The notes below the pieces were generated by a model. It did not search any database. It was not told the DNA's origin and was given only the letters and a program-made list of their open reading frames with translations. From JBFELO01 sp041552055 (GTDB lineage Bacteria; Acidobacteriota; Thermoanaerobaculia; Thermoanaerobaculales; Sulfomarinibacteraceae): 64,000 nt of DNA. The position numbers and the translations under genes were made by a program. Each line of letters begins with the position of its first letter. The stretch's first letter is position 1. Positions 7,815-16,700 of this stretch are shown here, in pieces. The stretch lies in contig JBFELO010000001.1 of assembly GCA_041552055.1 (NCBI GenBank), positions 1-64,000 of the forward strand. The letters are read 5' to 3'.

Positions 7815-8833
7815 TGCCTCTCCTGCATCTCGGTCTGCTGCTCGATCAACTCAAACAGCATACCAATCAGTCGATTCAAACCCTCACCGGAGACCGCCGA
7901 GATCTGGCACCACGGGACTCCGTGATCGGCAGCGACACACGCCAGTTCGTGCTCCGCTGCGTTCGGGTCCGCCACCGCATCCAGCTTCGTACCCACCAGC
8001 TGCCAAGGCCGTTGGTACAGCTCCATGGAGTAGGCGGCGAGCTCGCCGCGAATTGTCTCGACCCGGTCGGCGATAGGCTCCGACGAGGCCAGATCCACGA
8101 GGAGGGCCAGCACGCGACAGCGCTCGATGTGTCGCAGGAACCGGATCCCGAGACCGGCTCCCTCGTGCGCACCCTCGATCAGGCCCGGGATGTCGGCAAC
8201 GACCAGGGTCCGCAGCCCGTCGTCGGGAGCCGTCACCACTCCCAGGTGAGGCTCGAGCGTCGTGAACGGGTACTCCGCCACCTTGGGCCGTGCCGCCGAG
8301 ATCCGTGCGAGCAGGGTCGACTTGCCGGCGTTCGGGCGACCCACCAGCCCGACGTCGGCCATCAACTTCAGCTCCAGCTCGAGCAGCAGACGCTCGCCCG
8401 GCGCACCCTCCTCGGCGCGTCTGGGGGCGCGATTGGTGGCACTCTTGAAGCTGGCGTTGCCCCGGCCGCCACGGCCCCCCTTCGCGACCACCAGCCGCTG
8501 TCCCTCGTCGGTGAGATCGCCGAGCACGCGACCGGAGGCCGCGTCTCGCACCACCGTCCCCGGGGGCACGCGAATCACCGAGTGCTGACCCGACGCTCCG
8601 GTCTTGTTGGAACCCTGGCCGTGCCGGCCGCGTTCGGCCCGGACCAGTCGCCGGTGGTGGATGTGCAGGAGCGTGTTGTAGCCGGGGTCGACCTCCAGCA
8701 CCACGTCGCCTCCGCGGCCGCCATCTCCACCGTCCGGTCCGCCACGGGGGACGAATTTCTCTCGGCGAAACGACGAGCAGCCGTTGCCGCCATCGCCGGC
8801 GCGTACCTCGAGCCGAGCCGAATCGATGAACAT
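7811..8833 (-). CDS. obgE: Obg-family GTPase (ObgE/CgtA)
   Basis: A 340-residue GTPase needed for late 50S assembly and linked to the stringent response. The N-terminal Obg fold is rich in glycine (AGDGGNGCSSFRREK, GGPDGGDGGRGGDV). The G domain has the P-loop GRPNAGKST, the DIPG switch and the TKLD guanine-specificity box. The C-terminal extension found in many Obg proteins is absent. The frame is open upstream to about 9001, but the start MFIDSARLEVRAGDGG matches the family N-terminus. Position downstream of rplU-rpmA is the classic arrangement. Confidence 0.95.
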   Translation of the reverse strand: MFIDSARLEVRAGDGGNGCSSFRREKFVPRGGPDGGDGGRGGDVVLEVDPGYNTLLHIHHRRLVRAERGRHGQGSNKTGASGQHSVIRVPPGTVVRDAASGRVLGDLTDEGQRLVVAKGGRGGRGNASFKSATNRAPRRAEEGAPGERLLLELELKLMADVGLVGRPNAGKSTLLARISAARPKVAEYPFTTLEPHLGVVTAPDDGLRTLVVADIPGLIEGAHEGAGLGIRFLRHIERCRVLALLVDLASSEPIADRVETIRGELAAYSMELYQRPWQLVGTKLDAVADPNAAEHELACVAADHGVPWCQISAVSGEGLNRLIGMLFELIEQQTEMQERQ

Positions 8834-8909
8834 GCCACTCACGCCCGCGACCGGCCCGACGGCCGTGAGCGCCATTCCTGGGTTGTGCTGAAAGACATGC
8901 AGCTGGCTG

Positions 8910-9164
8910 TTAGTTGGCTTCCACGTGGATGAACCGACCCATGCGGCCCCGTCGCTGGAACTTGACGCGTCCCTGCGAAGTGGCAAACAGGGTGTCGTCA
9001 CTCCCCCGTCCGACGTTTTCGCCTGGCTTGAACTTCGTGCCCCGCTGTCGGACGAGGATCGTCCCGGCCGTCACCTGCTGGCCATCACCGACCTTGGTCC
9101 CGAGGCGCTTGGCACGCGAGTCGCGACCGTTCCGGCTCGAGCCCTGCCCCTTCTTGTGCGCCAT
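8910..9164 (-). CDS. rpmA: 50S ribosomal protein L27
   Basis: An 84-residue L27, a late-assembly protein whose N-terminal tail reaches the peptidyl-transferase centre. It starts directly with MAHKKGQGSSRNGRDS, without the cleavable leader seen in Firmicutes. The GTKFKPGENVGRGSDDTLFA core is diagnostic. It follows rplU by 8 bases and shares its promoter. Confidence 0.97.
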   Translation of the reverse strand: MAHKKGQGSSRNGRDSRAKRLGTKVGDGQQVTAGTILVRQRGTKFKPGENVGRGSDDTLFATSQGRVKFQRRGRMGRFIHVEAN

Positions 9165-9172
9165 GTTTCCTC

Positions 9173-9496
9173 CTAGGCCTCGATGGCCTCGACGCGGACC
9201 CGATAGTAGTCCTGCCGGTGGCCCTGGGTTCGCTTGTACCCCTTGCGGCGCTTCTTCTTGAACACGATGATCTTCTTGTCGCGCACCGGCGCAACCACCT
9301 GACTGCGAACGACGGCGCCCTCGATCACCGGGCGTCCGATGTGCACCGTGTCGCCGCGGCTCACCAGCATCACCCGCTCGAAGAGCATGGCATCGCCAGC
9401 CTGCAGCATGGGTTGGGTCCGCTCCACCAACAGCTCGTCGCCCGGGCTGACCCGGTACTGCTTGCCGCCATGTTCGAAAACCGCATACTCACTCAT
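9173..9496 (-). CDS. rplU: 50S ribosomal protein L21
   Basis: A 107-residue L21, which binds 23S rRNA near L20. The hallmark N-terminus YAVFEHGGKQYRVSPGD and the basic C-terminal KKKRRKGYKRTQGHRQ segment are clear. The Met at 9496 was preferred over one three codons upstream because it is spaced correctly from GGAGAGG. It is the first gene of the L21-L27-Obg-NadD-RsfS-RlmH run and has a strong promoter upstream. Confidence 0.97.
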   Translation of the reverse strand: MSEYAVFEHGGKQYRVSPGDELLVERTQPMLQAGDAMLFERVMLVSRGDTVHIGRPVIEGAVVRSQVVAPVRDKKIIVFKKKRRKGYKRTQGHRQDYYRVRVEAIEA

Positions 9497-9524
9497 CACA
9501 CGCACCTCTCCCGAAAGGACTGTC

Positions 9525-9553
9525 TTTTTAGCATTTTCGCGACGTCATGTCAA
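9525..9553 (-). promoter_or_regulatory. Strong sigma-70-type promoter of rplU-rpmA
   Basis: On the minus strand a perfect TTGACA (9553-9548) is followed by a 17-base spacer ending in TGC, then TAAAAA (9530-9525). This gives an extended -10, as expected for a ribosomal-protein operon. It lies about 30 bases upstream of the rplU start codon. Confidence 0.7.
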
Positions 9554-9595
9554 TGACAGCGGGGTACATGCTTGATTCTCGAGGTTGAGGGACTC

Positions 9596-9905
9596 GGGGC
9601 TCGCGGGCTTGCGGGGGCGGCGGCGTGAGGGCCTGGGAGCATGACCAACCTGCGGGGTGCCGTCTTTGACAATGTCACCCGCCGATCCTCCGGCGTCAGA
9701 CGTTTGACGCGACCGCCAAGCGGATGACAGCGCCTGGTGCGGGCGTGCCATCTTCAAGAATCTTGGGACGTTCTGTGAACCGCACTCCAACGCCGCTGAG
9801 GCCCAAGATTGTTGAAGGTGGCAACCGCGGGGCGGGCGTTGGGGAGAGGACACCTCGAAGTCACGCTGGCCTCACCGATCGAGAGGCCACCCGCGGGCAG
9901 GGGCT
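9596..9905. repeat. Bipartite hairpin-forming intergenic element, copy 3
   Basis: The inverted arms at 9747-9767 and 9802-9822 match at 19 of 21 bases, and both match the arms of copy 1 (440-460 and 495-515). The GGGGTGCCGTCTTTGACAAT string at 9655-9674 is the inverse of 309-328. The element fills most of the 458-base spacer between the rplU promoter and the Spy-like gene. No gene was found in that spacer. Confidence 0.7.
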
Positions 9906-9954
9906 GCGCGCCTACGCTGGCGAGATGTGCCGGATGGCCGATGCCCTCAAGCCC

Positions 9955-10470
9955 CTACGGCCTCTGCGGCGAGCTCGGCCGCGGCTCCGGCGGGGGCGGG
10001 TAGAGTCGATCCCCGCGTGGCCGTGCCCGCGGCGGTCCCTCCTCCGATTGCCACTGCCGCCGACGAAGCTCCCTGCGAATGTCCTGTATCTGGATCCACT
10101 GCTCGGAGTTCAGCACCCCCCGGACCGACAACAACATCTCGAACCGCTCTCGCTCGAGGGCCTGACGGGCGCGCTGGAAATCGGCAAACGCAGCCCGCAC
10201 CGGATCCGGAGCGAATTCCGGCTGACCGACCAGCTTGGCCAGGTCCAGCTCGGCGCGTTTCACGTTCGCGTTCAGGTCGATCATCCGGTGGGCATGGTCG
10301 TACACCAGGTCGTTGATCTGTTGCCGCTGGTCGGGGGTCAGAGCGATGCGCTCGATCAGCCGCTCGTTCTCCCACCACCTGCCGGCAGGCAGGTCGAAGT
10401 CGGAGGCGGCCAGCCATTCACTCATCAGCAGCATCGCGATCAGCATCGCGGTTCTTTGCATTTTCATCAT
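9955..10470 (-). CDS. Spy/CpxP-like periplasmic LTxxQ-motif protein
   Basis: A 171-residue exported protein. An N-terminal hydrophobic signal peptide (about 4-22, ending near LAASDF) is followed by a helical region with LTPDQRQQINDLVYDH, the LTxxQ motif of the Spy/CpxP/heavy-metal-resistance group. A second LNSEQWIQIQDI copy lies near residue 118. The C-terminus is proline- and arginine-rich. The start at 10470 was chosen for its GGGAGG ribosome-binding site. It lies 22 bases downstream of the anti-sigma gene, so it is probably the third gene of an envelope-stress operon. A chaperone or sensor role is inferred from the family, not shown. Confidence 0.75.
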   Translation of the reverse strand: MMKMQRTAMLIAMLLMSEWLAASDFDLPAGRWWENERLIERIALTPDQRQQINDLVYDHAHRMIDLNANVKRAELDLAKLVGQPEFAPDPVRAAFADFQRARQALERERFEMLLSVRGVLNSEQWIQIQDIRRELRRRQWQSEEGPPRARPRGDRLYPPPPEPRPSSPQRP

Positions 10471-10492
10471 GCTGTCCTCCCTGCGCACCGGC

Positions 10493-10954
10493 TCACGAAA
10501 CCCCGTTGTCGGAATCGTCCTGCAATCCCTCGAGTCCGGGGTCGATCACCTCGAACCCGGGGATCGTGTCGTCCGCCAGCAACGCGTCGGTCTCGGCCAG
10601 GATCTCCTCCACCGCCAATTCGCTCCGGACGTCCTCTCCCTCGGGGAGCTGCATGATCCCGACTCCGACCGCCACCGCGACCACCGCCGCCGCGGCCACG
10701 GCGGGCCGCAGCCAGCGCCGGTGCGGGCGGGATGCCGCGACGCCGTCCAACCGTGCCGCGATGCGCTCCCACTGGTCCTGCCAGTCCGGTGCGTCGCGCT
10801 CCGTACGATCACGTCGCTCCTCGATCCAGCACCGCATTCCGGCCAGCTGTCGACGGCAGCTGACGCAGGCTTCGAGGTGCTCGGCGACCTTGCCGGCGAG
10901 CTTCTCCCCGACGAGCGCCGCGGCAAACTCCACATCTTCCAGATGATCCTTCAT
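10493..10954 (-). CDS. Membrane-anchored anti-sigma factor with zinc-finger domain
   Basis: A 153-residue protein. The N-terminal putative zinc-finger anti-sigma domain contains H-x3-C-x2-C (EHLEACVSCRRQL, about 26-38). One transmembrane helix is at about residues 84-103. The periplasmic tail is acidic. The start overlaps the end of the sigma-factor gene by four bases (ATGA), the usual arrangement for a cognate pair. It should hold the ECF sigma factor inactive at the inner membrane until released by a signal. Confidence 0.88.
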   Translation of the reverse strand: MKDHLEDVEFAAALVGEKLAGKVAEHLEACVSCRRQLAGMRCWIEERRDRTERDAPDWQDQWERIAARLDGVAASRPHRRWLRPAVAAAAVVAVAVGVGIMQLPEGEDVRSELAVEEILAETDALLADDTIPGFEVIDPGLEGLQDDSDNGVS

Positions 10955-11532
10955 CGCGCGTCTCCCAGTTCATCCCGCAGCCGGCGCACCGCCCGGTGCA
11001 GCTGCGTCTTGACGGTGCCGACGTGAACCCCGAGCGCCTCCGCGATTTGCTCCAGCTCCATCTCGGCGAAGAACCGGAGCCGGAAGATCTCGCGCTGTCG
11101 TTCGGGAAGGGCACGCTCGCATTCGGCCAGGCGCGACACCGCATCGCGTTGCATGGCGCGGGTCTCGGGACATACCCGATCGTCCGGTATCCGGCCCAAA
11201 ACATCCTCGCCATCCCCGCCATCCGACGATGACGCGACAACCCCCTCGCGACGCCGTCCGCGGAGCACGTCGAGACACGTGTTGATGGCGATCCGGGTCA
11301 ACCACGTCGTCAACGCCGCTCGACCGTCGAACGACGCCAGGCCGGTGAACGCCTTGACGAACACGTCCTGGCTCGCGTTGTCGGCATCCTCCGGCTCCAG
11401 GTACTGACGGCACACCAGCCACACCCGTCGCTGGTGACGCCGCACCAGCTCGCCGAACGCCTCCCGGTCGCCGTTGCGCGCGCGCAACACCAGGCGGTCC
11501 TCTGATTGCGAAAGATCTTCTCGCGTGGGCAT
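10951..11532 (-). CDS. ECF (RpoE-like) RNA polymerase sigma factor
   Basis: A 193-residue sigma factor with region 2 (about 15-85, including DADNASQDVFVKAF) and region 4 (about 130-190, with LPERQREIFRLRFFAEMELE and a GVHVGTVKTQLHRA helix-turn-helix). Regions 1 and 3 are missing, as in ECF members. An in-frame GTG six codons upstream is an alternative start. It is followed by its anti-sigma factor and a Spy-like protein, suggesting an envelope-stress regulon. No recognisable autoregulated promoter was identified; the spacer upstream is filled with repeats. Confidence 0.92.
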   Translation of the reverse strand: MPTREDLSQSEDRLVLRARNGDREAFGELVRRHQRRVWLVCRQYLEPEDADNASQDVFVKAFTGLASFDGRAALTTWLTRIAINTCLDVLRGRRREGVVASSSDGGDGEDVLGRIPDDRVCPETRAMQRDAVSRLAECERALPERQREIFRLRFFAEMELEQIAEALGVHVGTVKTQLHRAVRRLRDELGDAR

Positions 11533-11595
11533 GCATCCTACTCGCGACACATATCTTGGACGTCACCGGTGAGCCGGAGTTGACAGACCATCCAC

Positions 11596-11900
11596 ACCTA
11601 CACTCCGTCTCCGTCTCCGAGAGAAGCCTACGGGCTCACCGTCGCCATCGCAACGGCCACCACTTCACCCAACGTCGCTGGTCGCTGGACCACCCTCCCG
11701 CCCGGGGCTTGAGGGCGAACGCGCCGTCTCCCCTACGCCCTCCCCGCGGGAGCCCGGCATGACGTCTCGAGACTTCAACGCCGCGCAACATCACCGACGA
11801 CGGAGCACCTCGAAACGTCATGCCCGGCACGCCCGCACGACGCGCTGTCGTCCACCTGCCGCTCGCTTCGACGGTCCGACACCCGAGGCGGTCTCTGCGC
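11596..11900. repeat. Tandem strings and bipartite hairpin element, copy 4
   Basis: This 459-base spacer holds no gene. It starts with a TCCGTCTCCGTCTCCG hexamer run (11602-11617) and a GTCGCTGGTCGCTGGACCAC string (11673-11692), which recurs at 23455-23475. The hairpin arms at 11756-11772 and 11808-11824 match at 15 of 17 bases and match copy 2. The flank at 11836-11900 resembles 332-392. Confidence 0.7.
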
Positions 11901-11970
11901 CATTGTCGGCGCTCGAGACACGGCGAGAGATCCCATCGCGTGTGTTCTACGGCGCGCCTCGCCTTTCCAC

Positions 11971-11993
11971 AGCAATTCACGCAGTGAATTGCT
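11971..11993 (-). terminator. Hairpin at the end of the lipid-kinase gene
   Basis: A perfect 10-bp stem, AGCAATTCAC with GTGAATTGCT and a 3-base loop, overlaps the stop codon of the DagK-family gene. No T-tract follows, so its terminator activity is uncertain. Confidence 0.5.
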
Positions 11994-12867
11994 ACGGCAC
12001 CATCACTTCGATCGCTCTGGGCACGATCTCGAATCTGGCGAGCGGCGGATCGAGAGTGGTGACGTTGCCGTCGATATGGATCGGCAGGGGTTCCTCGAAG
12101 TGCAGCTCGAGCCACGGCGCCTGCAGCTCGAGCGTGCCCGGTTTGTTACACAAGGTCCCCTGCATGGCCGCCACCAAACGCGGCAGCCGGCCCAACGGTC
12201 CGACCCCAGGAACGAGGGTGACGTCCAGCAGACCGTCGTCCGGAACCGCCCGCGGCGTGAGCCTGAACCCACCGCCGGACGTGGGACCGTTGTGGACCGA
12301 GATGATCGTCATCTCACCGTCGTAGCGGGTGCCCTCCTCGGTCACCAGCCGGACGTGGGGGGTAGGAAACTTGATGATGGACACGAGTGCGGTCACCAGA
12401 TAGACGATGAACCCCCGGATCCACTTGATCCGGGCGGCACGCTCCGAGATATCGCCCAGCAGACCGATACCTATCGCGTTCGGGACCACGTACTCGCCGA
12501 CCCGGATCAGATCCACCGCCCGGCATCTTCCATCCAACACCACACGGGCTGCGTCCTCCAACTTGAGGGGAACTCCGAGGGTGCGGGCAACGTCGTTGCC
12601 GGTGCCGAGCGGCAGCATTGCGAACCGCCCGCCGCCGCCGCGGTGGACCCCCATGACGACCTCGCACGCGGTGCCGTCGCCGCCGACCGCGACCACGGTC
12701 TCCACGCCTTCGGTCACTGCCCGCTCGGCCAGCTCGACCGCGTGCCACGGCGCCTCGGTGAAGACCACATCCGCCTCGAGGCCCAGATCACGCAGCCGTC
12801 GCTCCACACCCGACCACTCACGGCCCAGTCGACCGCCCGCCGCTGCCGGATTGACGATGATCCGCAC
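11992..12867 (-). CDS. Diacylglycerol/lipid kinase family protein (DagK/YegS-like)
   Basis: A 291-residue soluble lipid kinase. The N-terminal DAGK catalytic domain begins with IVNPAAAGGR, and GGDGTACEVVMG (62-73) and LPLGTGNDVART (about 85-96) form the nucleotide site. The C-terminal half carries the NGPTSGGGFRLTPRAVPDDG segment, typical of the family's beta-sandwich. Members phosphorylate diacylglycerol or other lipids at the inner membrane; the substrate cannot be told from sequence. Translation starts at GTG with a poor Shine-Dalgarno. It is divergent from the phosphate transporter gene. Confidence 0.87.
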   Translation of the reverse strand: MRIIVNPAAAGGRLGREWSGVERRLRDLGLEADVVFTEAPWHAVELAERAVTEGVETVVAVGGDGTACEVVMGVHRGGGGRFAMLPLGTGNDVARTLGVPLKLEDAARVVLDGRCRAVDLIRVGEYVVPNAIGIGLLGDISERAARIKWIRGFIVYLVTALVSIIKFPTPHVRLVTEEGTRYDGEMTIISVHNGPTSGGGFRLTPRAVPDDGLLDVTLVPGVGPLGRLPRLVAAMQGTLCNKPGTLELQAPWLELHFEEPLPIHIDGNVTTLDPPLARFEIVPRAIEVMVP

Positions 12868-13109
12868 CGCGTCAATGTAACAGAGAACAGGGTGAGCTTC
12901 GCCGTCCCGGGCCTGCCCACTCCCCTGGGCTCAGGCTACGGGTGACGGGGCAGTATCGTCGGGTTCCTCAGCGTCGAAATCGACTGATTATCTGCCGTTC
13001 CCGTCACCGACCCGGAGCCAATTGTGTTTCGCCATGACCTGTACTATGGTGGCAGCGGGCGCGGCCACGCGCACCACCGATCAAACCCGACAATCCACGA
13101 GGGTCAGCA

Positions 13110-15395
13110 ATGGACTTCTTTCAGGTCGCAATCGTCATCCTGTTCGGACTCGCCATTTCCGACCTGATCGTCGGCGTCAGCAACGACGCGGTCAACTTCC
13201 TCAACTCGTCGATCGGTTCGAGGGTCGCGCCACGACACGTGATCATGATCATCGCCAGCCTCGGCATGCTCGCCGGGGTGACCTTTTCCAGCGGCATGAT
13301 GGAGGTGGCCCGCAAGGGCATCTTCCACCCGCAGTTCTTCACCATGCCCGAGCTGATGGTGGTCTTTCTCGCTGTCATGCTCACCGACATCATCCTCCTC
13401 GACCTCTTCAACACCTTCGGCCTGCCCACCTCCACGACGGTGTCCATCGTGTTCGAGCTCCTGGGCGCCGCGGTCGCGGTGTCACTGCTCAAGGTCATCC
13501 AGGCCGGGCACAGCCTGTCGCAGGTGCTCGACTACATCAACAGCGCCAAGGCACTGGCCATAATTTTCGGCATCCTGCTCTCGGTGGTGATCGCTTTCTT
13601 CGCCGGTGCGATCGTCCAGTTCCTGAGCCGGCTCCTGTTCACATTTGACTATCAGCGTCGGCTCCGCCGCTACGGCGCCTTGTGGGGCGGGGCCGCGCTG
13701 TCGACCATCACCTACTTCATCCTGATCAAGGGGTCCAAGGGAGCGTCGTTCATCACCCCCGAGACCCTCGCCTGGATCAAGGACAACACCGGCCTGATTC
13801 TGCTCGCCTCGTTCGCCGTATCGGCTGTGGTGCTGCAGCTGCTGATGCTGTTCACGCGAGTGAACATCCTGAAGCTGATCGTGCTGGTGGGGACTTTTGC
13901 CCTGGCCATGGCCTTCGCCGCCAACGACCTGGTGAACTTCATCGGCGTGCCGCTCGCCGGCCTGAGTGCCTACCAGGAGGCGAGTGCCACCTCCGATGTT
14001 TTGGGAACGACCATGGAAGCGCTGCAACAGCCGGTGCGGTCCAACACCGCCTTCCTGCTGATCGCGGGCAGCATCATGGTGGTCACGCTGTGGGTCTCCC
14101 GCAAGGCGCGTTCCGTAACCAAGACCGAGGTCCGTCTCGGCCGCCAGGACGAGGGGTTCGAGCGTTTCGAATCGACCGTGCTGTCGCAGTCACTGGTCCG
14201 GGTGGTCGCCGCGTCGCTCGAAAACGCGAGCCGGATATTCCCGGAAGGGCTCCGCAGGGCCGTGGCGGGACGCTTCGACAGGTCGAAGCACCGTCCCAAG
14301 CCACTGCCCGACGGGACCGTGCCGGCGTTCGATCTGGTGCGGGCCGGGGTCAATCTGATGGTCGCCGCAGCGCTGATCTCGCTGGCCACCTCGCTGAAGC
14401 TGCCGCTGTCGACGACCTACGTGACCTTCATGGTGGCCATGGGCACGTCCCTGTCGGATCAGGCATGGGGACGCGACAGCGCCGTCTACCGCGTCAGCGG
14501 CGTGCTCACGGTGATCGGCGGCTGGTTCTTCACCGCCATGATGGCGTTCACGGTGGCGGCCGTTTTCGCGACCGCGATCTACTTCGGCGGTGGTATCGCC
14601 ACCGCCGTGATCGTCGCCCTCGCGGTTCTGATCATCGCCCGCACCCACGGAGTCCACCGCCGACGCGAGGAGGTGGAGCGGGCGGTGGAGGTCTTCAACC
14701 TGCGCAAGATCAAGGATGCCGGCGCGGCCATCGAGGTCACATTCGAGCACACCGGGATCTTCCTCCGTGAGGTCCGGGAAATCCTCGACCTGGCATTCCT
14801 CGGCCTGTTCGAGCAGAACCGCCAGACGCTCAAGTCGGCCCGCATCGGTCAGCGCAAGATCCAGCGCTGGTCGAACATCATCGCCGCCAACATCTTCAAG
14901 GTCTTCCGGCTGTTGCACTGGCAGGATGTCCAGGTCACCCAGAGGTACGCTGGCACCATCAGCTCACTCCAGGAGATCAGCGAAAGCGTGCGCGACGTCG
15001 TGCTGCGGGCGAACCTGCACGTGGCCAACAACCACTCGGGTCTTCTCGAGGAGCAGATCGCCGAGCTCGACCAGATTCGAGACCTGCTGATGGAGATTCT
15101 CGACACGGCGTCGACGGAGCTGCTCTCCAAGGGCGAGCCTGACACGGAGTCGATCGACGCCAAGTACCGCCAGCTCCAGAGCCTCGCAGACGAGTTCGAC
15201 CAGCACCAGATCCTGCGCATTCAGGACAACTCGTCCAAAACCAGGTTGAGCATCCTCTTCTACAGCTGCGTCTGGGACTCCCTCAAGATCGCCGAGCAGA
15301 CCACCTATCTGGTCGCGGTGTTCGGGGATAGCCTGGCGGTGATTCACGAGCCACCACCCGCGACATCGAAGCCTGACGCCACCCTCGAAGTTTGA
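13110..15395 (+). CDS. PiT-family inorganic phosphate transporter with a C-terminal PhoU-like domain
   Basis: A 761-residue protein. The first part (about 1-525) is a PiT/PHO-4 permease. It has the family repeat signature GVSNDAVNFLNSSIGSR (22-38), a second AANDLVNFIGVPLAG copy near 270 and LPLSTTYVTFMVAMG near 430. It has about a dozen transmembrane helices. The remaining C-terminal 235 residues are hydrophilic and helical and resemble a PhoU/DUF47-type regulatory domain. In most bacteria that domain is a separate protein. A Na/Pi cotransporter and PhoU follow, making a phosphate-uptake locus. GAGGG precedes the ATG. Low-affinity phosphate import coupled to a cation is the family role; a built-in regulatory tail is inference. 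Confidence 0.88.
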   Translation: MDFFQVAIVILFGLAISDLIVGVSNDAVNFLNSSIGSRVAPRHVIMIIASLGMLAGVTFSSGMMEVARKGIFHPQFFTMPELMVVFLAVMLTDIILLDLFNTFGLPTSTTVSIVFELLGAAVAVSLLKVIQAGHSLSQVLDYINSAKALAIIFGILLSVVIAFFAGAIVQFLSRLLFTFDYQRRLRRYGALWGGAALSTITYFILIKGSKGASFITPETLAWIKDNTGLILLASFAVSAVVLQLLMLFTRVNILKLIVLVGTFALAMAFAANDLVNFIGVPLAGLSAYQEASATSDVLGTTMEALQQPVRSNTAFLLIAGSIMVVTLWVSRKARSVTKTEVRLGRQDEGFERFESTVLSQSLVRVVAASLENASRIFPEGLRRAVAGRFDRSKHRPKPLPDGTVPAFDLVRAGVNLMVAAALISLATSLKLPLSTTYVTFMVAMGTSLSDQAWGRDSAVYRVSGVLTVIGGWFFTAMMAFTVAAVFATAIYFGGGIATAVIVALAVLIIARTHGVHRRREEVERAVEVFNLRKIKDAGAAIEVTFEHTGIFLREVREILDLAFLGLFEQNRQTLKSARIGQRKIQRWSNIIAANIFKVFRLLHWQDVQVTQRYAGTISSLQEISESVRDVVLRANLHVANNHSGLLEEQIAELDQIRDLLMEILDTASTELLSKGEPDTESIDAKYRQLQSLADEFDQHQILRIQDNSSKTRLSILFYSCVWDSLKIAEQTTYLVAVFGDSLAVIHEPPPATSKPDATLEV

Positions 15396-16696
15396 ACCGA
15401 CCCTGGCGCTCGAGTCGCGCACCATTCGTCGGCCAGCAGACGATCGGCGTCCCTCCGCCTGCGACGTGCCAACTGCGCTCTTCCCTGCTACATTCGCCTG
15501 CGACCGCCCTGGCCGCCCTCGGGCGATTGGTGGGCGTTCCGGCGTTCGGCTGGTCTCAGGTGGTGGCGAATCTACTCCCCGGCTCGCTTCTTGGCGGTCG
15601 CTCCCGGCCGGAGTGGCAGGCCACCGCTCTCCGCATCGCGGTCCTGGCGGGGCTGCTGTACGGCTTCCTGGTCAGCATTGGTCTCCTCGGCAAGGCGTTC
15701 AAGATGTTCAGCGGAGGCTTCGTCGGTGGGTTGATCGAAAACGCCTCCAACCCCCTCGTCGGACTCTTCGTCGGCATCCTGGCCACCACCCTCGTCCAGT
15801 CCTCGTCGACCACGACCTCGCTGGTGGTCGCCATGGTGGGCAGCGGCACGATGCCGATCGACACCGCGATTCCCGTGATCATGGGCGCCAACATCGGCAC
15901 CTCGGTGACCAACACGCTGGTGAGCCTCGGGCACATCGCACGCGGCCAGGAGTTCCGGCGCGCCTTCGCCGCATCCACGGTCCACGACTTCTTCAACATC
16001 CTGGTCGTCATTCTCCTGTTCCCGCTCCAGCTGACGACCCACTTTCTCGACCGCCTGGCGACGGCACTGGCCGAAGTTTTCCAGGATCTGGGGGGCCTGA
16101 CCTTCGCGAGCCCGCTCAAGCTGGTCACCGAGCCCGCGGTCACGGCCATCACCCGACTCCACGAGGGCCACCCGTGGCTTCTGCTGTTGGTGGCACTGGT
16201 GATCATGTTCTCCTGTCTCAGATACCTCGTCGTGATGCTGAAGATGCTGGTACTGGGGCGGATCGAGTCGTTCTTCGACCAGACCCTGTTCCGGAACGCA
16301 GGCCGCTCGATGCTGTTCGGCCTGGCGGTCACGGTGCTGGTCCAGTCCAGCTCGATTACGACGTCGCTGGCGGTCCCGCTCGCCGGCGCCGGGATCCTGA
16401 CCCTACGGCAGATCTTCCCCTACACCCTCGGTGCGAACGTGGGAACCACGATCACCGCGATGCTTGCCGCACTCGCGGTGGGCGAGCTGAGTGCGGTCAC
16501 GGTGGCGTTCGCACACCTGATGTTCAACGTGTGCGGCATCCTGTGCGTCTGGCCGATCCCGGCGGTGCGCGAAATCCCGCTCACCCTGTCACGGAGATTC
16601 GCCGAGTTGGCCGCTCGGTGGCGGTGGCTCGCACTCGTATACATCGTGACACTCTTCTACGCCGTGCCGTTGGCCGTTATGCTTGTCTTGAGGTGA
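15392..16696 (+). CDS. Na/Pi cotransporter family protein (NptA/PNaS)
   Basis: A polytopic inner-membrane phosphate transporter. The two inverted Na/Pi repeats each carry the QSSS motif: QSSSTTTS at about 131-138 and QSSSITTS at about 314-321. The upstream limit of the frame is a TTG overlapping the PiT stop, which gives 434 residues. The first 45 or so residues look non-coding in character, and the GTG at 15530 is an equally good or better start. It ends four bases before phoU. NptA-type proteins import phosphate with sodium; this one lacks its own PhoU tail, and the neighbouring gene may supply it. Confidence 0.87.
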   Translation: MNRPWRSSRAPFVGQQTIGVPPPATCQLRSSLLHSPATALAALGRLVGVPAFGWSQVVANLLPGSLLGGRSRPEWQATALRIAVLAGLLYGFLVSIGLLGKAFKMFSGGFVGGLIENASNPLVGLFVGILATTLVQSSSTTTSLVVAMVGSGTMPIDTAIPVIMGANIGTSVTNTLVSLGHIARGQEFRRAFAASTVHDFFNILVVILLFPLQLTTHFLDRLATALAEVFQDLGGLTFASPLKLVTEPAVTAITRLHEGHPWLLLLVALVIMFSCLRYLVVMLKMLVLGRIESFFDQTLFRNAGRSMLFGLAVTVLVQSSSITTSLAVPLAGAGILTLRQIFPYTLGANVGTTITAMLAALAVGELSAVTVAFAHLMFNVCGILCVWPIPAVREIPLTLSRRFAELAARWRWLALVYIVTLFYAVPLAVMLVLR

Positions 16697-16700
16697 CACC

